From positions 25,984 to 89,983 of the forward strand of contig NZ_LZIR01000001.1 of assembly GCF_001667035.1 (NCBI RefSeq): DNA of 64,000 nucleotides, written 5' to 3'. How positions within the stretch are numbered: the first letter of the stretch is position 1; each line of letters starts with the position of its first letter. The position numbers and the translations under genes are program-made. Positions 61,225 to 64,000 of this stretch are shown here, piece after piece. Source of the stretch: Mycobacterium sp. 852002-51057_SCH5723018 (GTDB lineage Bacteria; Actinomycetota; Actinomycetes; Mycobacteriales; Mycobacteriaceae). The notes beneath the pieces are model-generated. The model was not told where the DNA came from. It did no database searches and worked only from the letters and a program-made list of their open reading frames with translations.

Positions 61225-61383
61225 GTGCCCGAAAACCCACGAGAGCCACCACCGGCCGTCCCGAGGCCGCCCCGGAGGGACATCACGCCCGAGGACTTGG
61301 AGAGGTTCGGCGACGAGGAGCAGGTGCGCGCGGCGTCTGACGAGAGCCGCCTGCGCGACGAGCGACCGCCGCATCACCGCTAG
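61225..61383 (+). CDS. Small mycobacterial protein of the RPPH-tail type
   Basis: 52 residues from GTG 61225: Pro-rich start (PENPREPPPAVPRPPRRD), an acidic middle (ITPEDLERFGDEEQVRAASD) and the tail RLRDERPPHHR. Small actinobacterial proteins ending in (E/D)xRPPHxx are widespread and I recall several in mycobacteria; their role is unknown. It begins 28 bp after the monooxygenase stop and may be co-transcribed. Too short for most gene finders. Confidence 0.6.
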   Translation: MPENPREPPPAVPRPPRRDITPEDLERFGDEEQVRAASDESRLRDERPPHHR

Positions 61384-61818
61384 TCAGATAACCATTCGAT
61401 CGCGTGCTCAGCTCTTGAACTCGCGACGCCGTACGGGTCCGCCTTCCCTTCTGCGCTCGGTTCACTTGTCTGGGGCCACGGGCCAGCCCGATCGGATGGC
61501 GTCAGCTAGTGCCCACAACGAAGCATCCAGCGGAACAATGTCTTTCAGAACTCGGCGACGTGATCGCCGGGAACCCGCCACCTGCCGGTTCGCAGATGCC
61601 CGGGATGGTGACGATCCGAGTCCATCCTCGTGGCTGATGACCATCCCGCGGCAGGGCTCCTGCGAAGCAACCCCACCGACGGCGCTAGCAACCGACGAGA
61701 AAGGTTTCACGCCATGACTATTGGGTTGCGCACCGTCAAGTAGCACCCGCTGGGTTGCGCTTCGGCGTAGCGTTGCCCGTGGGGCACAGTCCTCTGGGCC
61801 CAGGAGGGCACACAAGAT
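61384..61818. other. 435-bp leader region of the mycolate synthase gene with a nine-codon frame
   Basis: At 61714-61743 an ATG preceded by GAGAAAGG opens a nine-codon frame (MTIGLRTVK, then TAG), 75 bp before the synthase ATG. A 10-bp direct repeat TGGGTTGCGC occurs at 61722 and again at 61751. A small hairpin GCAGG-GCT-CCTGC lies about 61653-61665. The arrangement could be a leader peptide with attenuation or simply a chance frame. No known riboswitch was recognised. Confidence 0.35.
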
Positions 61819-62682
61819 ATGGCCAAAAAGCTGACACCGCACTTCGACGATGTGCAGGCGCACTACGACCTGTCCGACGACTTCTTCCGGCTGTTCCTTG
61901 ACCCCACCCAGACCTACAGCTGCGCCTACTTCGAGCACAAGGACATGACGCTGGAAGAGGCCCAGCTCGCCAAGATCGACCTGGCGCTGGGCAAGCTGGG
62001 GTTGCAGCCCGGCATGACTCTGCTCGACGTCGGCTGCGGCTGGGGCGCCACCATGCGGCGGGCCATCGAGAAATACGACGTCGACGTCGTCGGCCTGACG
62101 CTGTCGAAGAACCAGGCCGCCCACGTGCAGAAGTCGTTCGACGAGATGGGCGGCCCGCGCCGCAAGCGAGTGCTGCTGGCCGGCTGGGAACAGTTCGACG
62201 AGCCCGTCAACCGCATCGTGTCGATCGGCGCGTTCGAGCACTTCGGCCCTGACCGCTACGACGACTTCTTCGCGCTGGCCCACAACATCTTGCCCGCTGA
62301 CGGCGTGATGCTGCTGCACACCATCACCAGCCTGACGGAACAGCAAATGATCGACCGCTTCTTGCCGATTACGTCCGAGTTCGTCCAGTTCATCAAGTTC
62401 ATCTTGACCGAGATCTTCCCAGGGGGCTTTACGCCGACGATCCAGATGGTGGAGGAGCACTCGTCGTCGGCGGGTTTCACGCTGACCCGCCGCCAGTCGC
62501 TGCAACACCATTACGCCAGGACCCTTAACGTGTGGGCGGCGGCCCTGGAGGCACACAAAAGCGACGCCATCGAGATTCAGTCAGAAGAGGTCTACGAGCG
62601 CTATATGAAGTACCTGACCGGCTGCGCCAAGATGTTCCGGATCGGCTACATCGACGTCAACCAGTTCACCCTGGCGAAGTAG
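61819..62682 (+). CDS. Mycolic acid cyclopropane synthase family methyltransferase (MmaA2/CmaA-like)
   Basis: 287 residues. SAM-binding LLDVGCGWGATMRRAIEKYD, substrate-site VGLTLSKNQAAHVQKSFDEM, and IGAFEHFG and SEEVYERYMKYLTGCAKMF, all typical of the CmaA/MmaA/PcaA group. Sequence is nearest to MmaA2/CmaA1 rather than to the oxygenating MmaA1/MmaA4, so it likely forms cyclopropanes on meromycolate chains. Which position or isomer cannot be stated. AGGAGG lies upstream of ATG 61819. Confidence 0.92.
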   Translation: MAKKLTPHFDDVQAHYDLSDDFFRLFLDPTQTYSCAYFEHKDMTLEEAQLAKIDLALGKLGLQPGMTLLDVGCGWGATMRRAIEKYDVDVVGLTLSKNQAAHVQKSFDEMGGPRRKRVLLAGWEQFDEPVNRIVSIGAFEHFGPDRYDDFFALAHNILPADGVMLLHTITSLTEQQMIDRFLPITSEFVQFIKFILTEIFPGGFTPTIQMVEEHSSSAGFTLTRRQSLQHHYARTLNVWAAALEAHKSDAIEIQSEEVYERYMKYLTGCAKMFRIGYIDVNQFTLAK

Positions 62683-62929
62683 AGCAACGAACCGTCCACC
62701 GAACGCAGCTTGTCGAGCGCCGCGGCCAACACCCTTCGCCGCCGGCGCCTACCGGCTGAAGACCGTCGTGTTATCCACGAGCCGCGTCGGTGCCAGTGCG
62801 GTTTGAGTCAGGCCCGGCCTGTCGTTGGCTGCATGCAGGGCTAATGCGTTGTGGTGGTACCACATTCGTTGCGGTGTGCGAAAAAATTGCCAAAGGTTGC
62901 CGCGCGCGACGGGCGCCGCTGCTGCGCCT

Positions 62930-63130
62930 TCATGCCGCCAACCTATTTTCGCGTTGCACGCGACCAGCCCACGCATGAACCTCGACATCGCTGCCGACGA
63001 CTCGTGCCTTCACCCGCATGTCTCGGGTGTAAAGACTTCCCACAAAGCGGCCCAATTCGATGTCAACCCGGAGCAGCGATCCATCCGCCAGTCGATGATG
63101 CCCGGTCCTCATCGTGGAGATGGTGCTCAT
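62930..63130 (-). CDS. Possible small hypothetical protein
   Basis: 66 residues (GHHRLADGSLLRVDIELGRF, then VGSLYTRDMRVKARVVGSDV, a plausible small beta-rich protein). Start ATG 63130 is 3 bp after the stop of the next upstream frame, a spacing typical of coupled genes. Codon third positions are GC-rich, but less than in neighbours. No family recognised. The 247 bp between the synthase gene and this frame show nothing firm. Confidence 0.35.
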   Translation of the reverse strand: MSTISTMRTGHHRLADGSLLRVDIELGRFVGSLYTRDMRVKARVVGSDVEVHAWAGRVQRENRLAA

Positions 63131-63133
63131 ATT

Positions 63134-63379
63134 TCATACGACGTTTGGAACCTCCAGGAAGTTCATCCGGGTGTCGTCCGGGTCAGGCATGGCTTCGGCG
63201 CCATCAAAGCCACCGGCGAAGGCCGTGACGGTCACGGTCGCACCCCCGACGGCAGGCTCGATCTCAATCTCGCCGGCCCCAAAGCAAAAGCGGTGGCAGC
63301 GGCAACGGAACCAATCGCGAGCAGCTGTTCGCCCTCGGCTACGCGGCGGCTGAACGGCCGCATGCACAGTGTCCATCAC
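63134..63379 (-). CDS. Possible small hypothetical protein or remnant
   Basis: 81 residues. Only the second half (GEIEIEPAVGGATVTVTAFA then GGFDGAEAMPDPDDTRMNFL) looks like a real protein; the first 35 residues are Arg/Cys-rich and unconvincing, so the true N-terminus may be lost to a frameshift. Stop lies just before the start of the frame at 63130. Both frames sit between the mycolate synthase and PE_PGRS genes on the other strand. Confidence 0.3.
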   Translation of the reverse strand: MMDTVHAAVQPPRSRGRTAARDWFRCRCHRFCFGAGEIEIEPAVGGATVTVTAFAGGFDGAEAMPDPDDTRMNFLEVPNVV

Positions 63380-63489
63380 CGTCTACCAACTAGATACCGC
63401 CAGTTTGTTTATAGGGTCGCACCATCCGAAGAGTATGTATATCTTGGCCAGAACATGATCCGTCGTTTGGGCAATACCGGAGGTCTCAG

Positions 63490-64000
63490 ATGTCGTTTGT
63501 GATGGCGGCGCCAGAGGTGCTGGGCAGTGCTGCCACCGATTTGGCCAGCATCGGCTCGACACTTACCGCGGCCAATGCGGCCGCGGCTACGCAGACTACG
63601 GGGATGCTCGGCGCGGCCGAGGATGAGGTGTCGGTGGCCATTGCGGCGCTGTTCTCGTCCCACGGTGAGGGCTTTCAGGCACTCATTGCGAAGGCGGCGG
63701 CGTTCCATGAACAGTTTGTGCAGGCTTTGAGCGCGGGTGCGGGATCCTATGCGAGCGCAGAGGCCGCGAATGCTGCGGCGTTTACGGCCAATCCGGCGCA
63801 GACGGTCGGGCAGGATCTGACGGCCCTGATCAATTGGCCCAGCGTGGCGCTCACCGGGCGGCCGTTGATCGGCAACGGCGCCAACGCGGCTCCGGGGACC
63901 GGGCAAAACGGCGCTGCCGGCGGATGGCTGCTCGGTAACGGCGGAGCCGGCGGCTCAGGTGCGGCAGGCCAAAATGGCGGCAACGGCGGGGCCGCCGGGC
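63490..64000 (+). CDS. PE_PGRS family protein (3' end outside window)
   Basis: 170 residues are in the window. PE domain 1-95 ([40 protein letters not shown], with the YxxxE export signal in YASAE), a linker with the typical [20 protein letters not shown] and the beginning of Gly-Ala repeats ([20 protein letters not shown]). Exported by ESX-5, surface exposed in relatives. GGAGG lies 6 nt before ATG 63490. The AT-rich stretch at about 63400-63450 probably carries the promoter. Length of the PGRS part cannot be seen. Confidence 0.95.
   Translation, partial: MSFVMAAPEVLGSAATDLASIGSTLTAANAAAATQTTGMLGAAEDEVSVAIAALFSSHGEGFQALIAKAAAFHEQFVQALSAGAGSYASAEAANAAAFTANPAQTVGQDLTALINWPSVALTGRPLIGNGANAAPGTGQNGAAGGWLLGNGGAGGSGAAGQNGGNGGAAG

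Noticed and set aside
61384..61818. Riboswitch (SAM-type) in the leader of the methyltransferase gene
   Set aside because: I could not align the conserved SAM-IV or SAM-II core bases; only small hairpins are seen.

Overview
The window comes from a slow-growing non-tuberculous Mycobacterium. It has high-GC coding with GTG starts, a PE protein, a PPE-esterase fusion, a PE_PGRS gene running off the right edge, a mycolic-acid cyclopropane synthase family gene, four DUF732 secreted proteins, PknE- and PknF-type kinases and a GabD2 very close to the M. tuberculosis enzyme. PE_PGRS genes are typical of the M. tuberculosis/kansasii/marinum/gordonae branch and absent from the M. avium complex, so I infer a species outside that complex. 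No rRNA, tRNA, CRISPR array or transposase was recognised.

Layout. 1-4.3 kb is an arsenic island: an ArsR-ArsC fusion (cut by the left edge) divergent from an APC-family permease, then arsR-acr3-arsC-cadI. 4.3-9.4 kb holds a Tat-exported three-subunit molybdenum hydroxylase (PaoABC type) followed by a flavin reductase-like and a RibD-like protein. 10.6-14.4 kb has two convergent Ser/Thr kinases, one with a DsbA-like and one with a duplicated Cys-rich extracellular domain. 14.6-22.1 kb (minus strand) carries the N-acetylglutaminylglutamine amide osmolyte genes (amidotransferase and synthetase), an MFS transporter and a type III glutamine synthetase. 22.3-23.6 kb has two DUF732 genes and a decayed fragment of a reductase whose intact relative lies 8 kb away. 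24.2-29.2 kb has an acyl-activating enzyme, three GAF-ANTAR proteins and a PAS protein. 29.5-34.8 kb has a desaturase, a phage-like small protein, a QueG-like Fe-S protein, an esterase and a secreted C39-like protease.

35.1-38.6 kb is a tightly packed set: NmrA-like reductase, small ABM-like protein, DUF899 protein, SigG-type ECF sigma factor and a small membrane protein. It is followed by a lactate permease, an exported protein, a PE protein with an 11-residue solenoid-like repeat, a DUF4383-like protein and a 3-hydroxybutyrate dehydrogenase. 44.0-46.9 kb is a partner-switching pair (STAS plus GAF/SpoIIE/ATPase). 47-53.7 kb has DUF732 proteins, the PPE-esterase, a sulfatase, a DUF2993 protein and a PNPOx-like protein. 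53.8-59.8 kb has gabD2 facing a three-gene minus-strand operon: ATP-grasp ligase, beta-lactamase-family hydrolase and a sugar kinase fused to MurQ. The window ends with a flavin monooxygenase, a 52-residue protein, the mycolate synthase and the PE_PGRS gene.

The strongest leads are the ATP-grasp/hydrolase/kinase-MurQ operon, a candidate muropeptide recycling route; the PE protein with 18 regular 11-residue repeats; a shared 39-bp spaced-repeat promoter element in front of a kinase gene and an NmrA/ECF-sigma gene set; and the internally deleted duplicate of the QueG-like gene.
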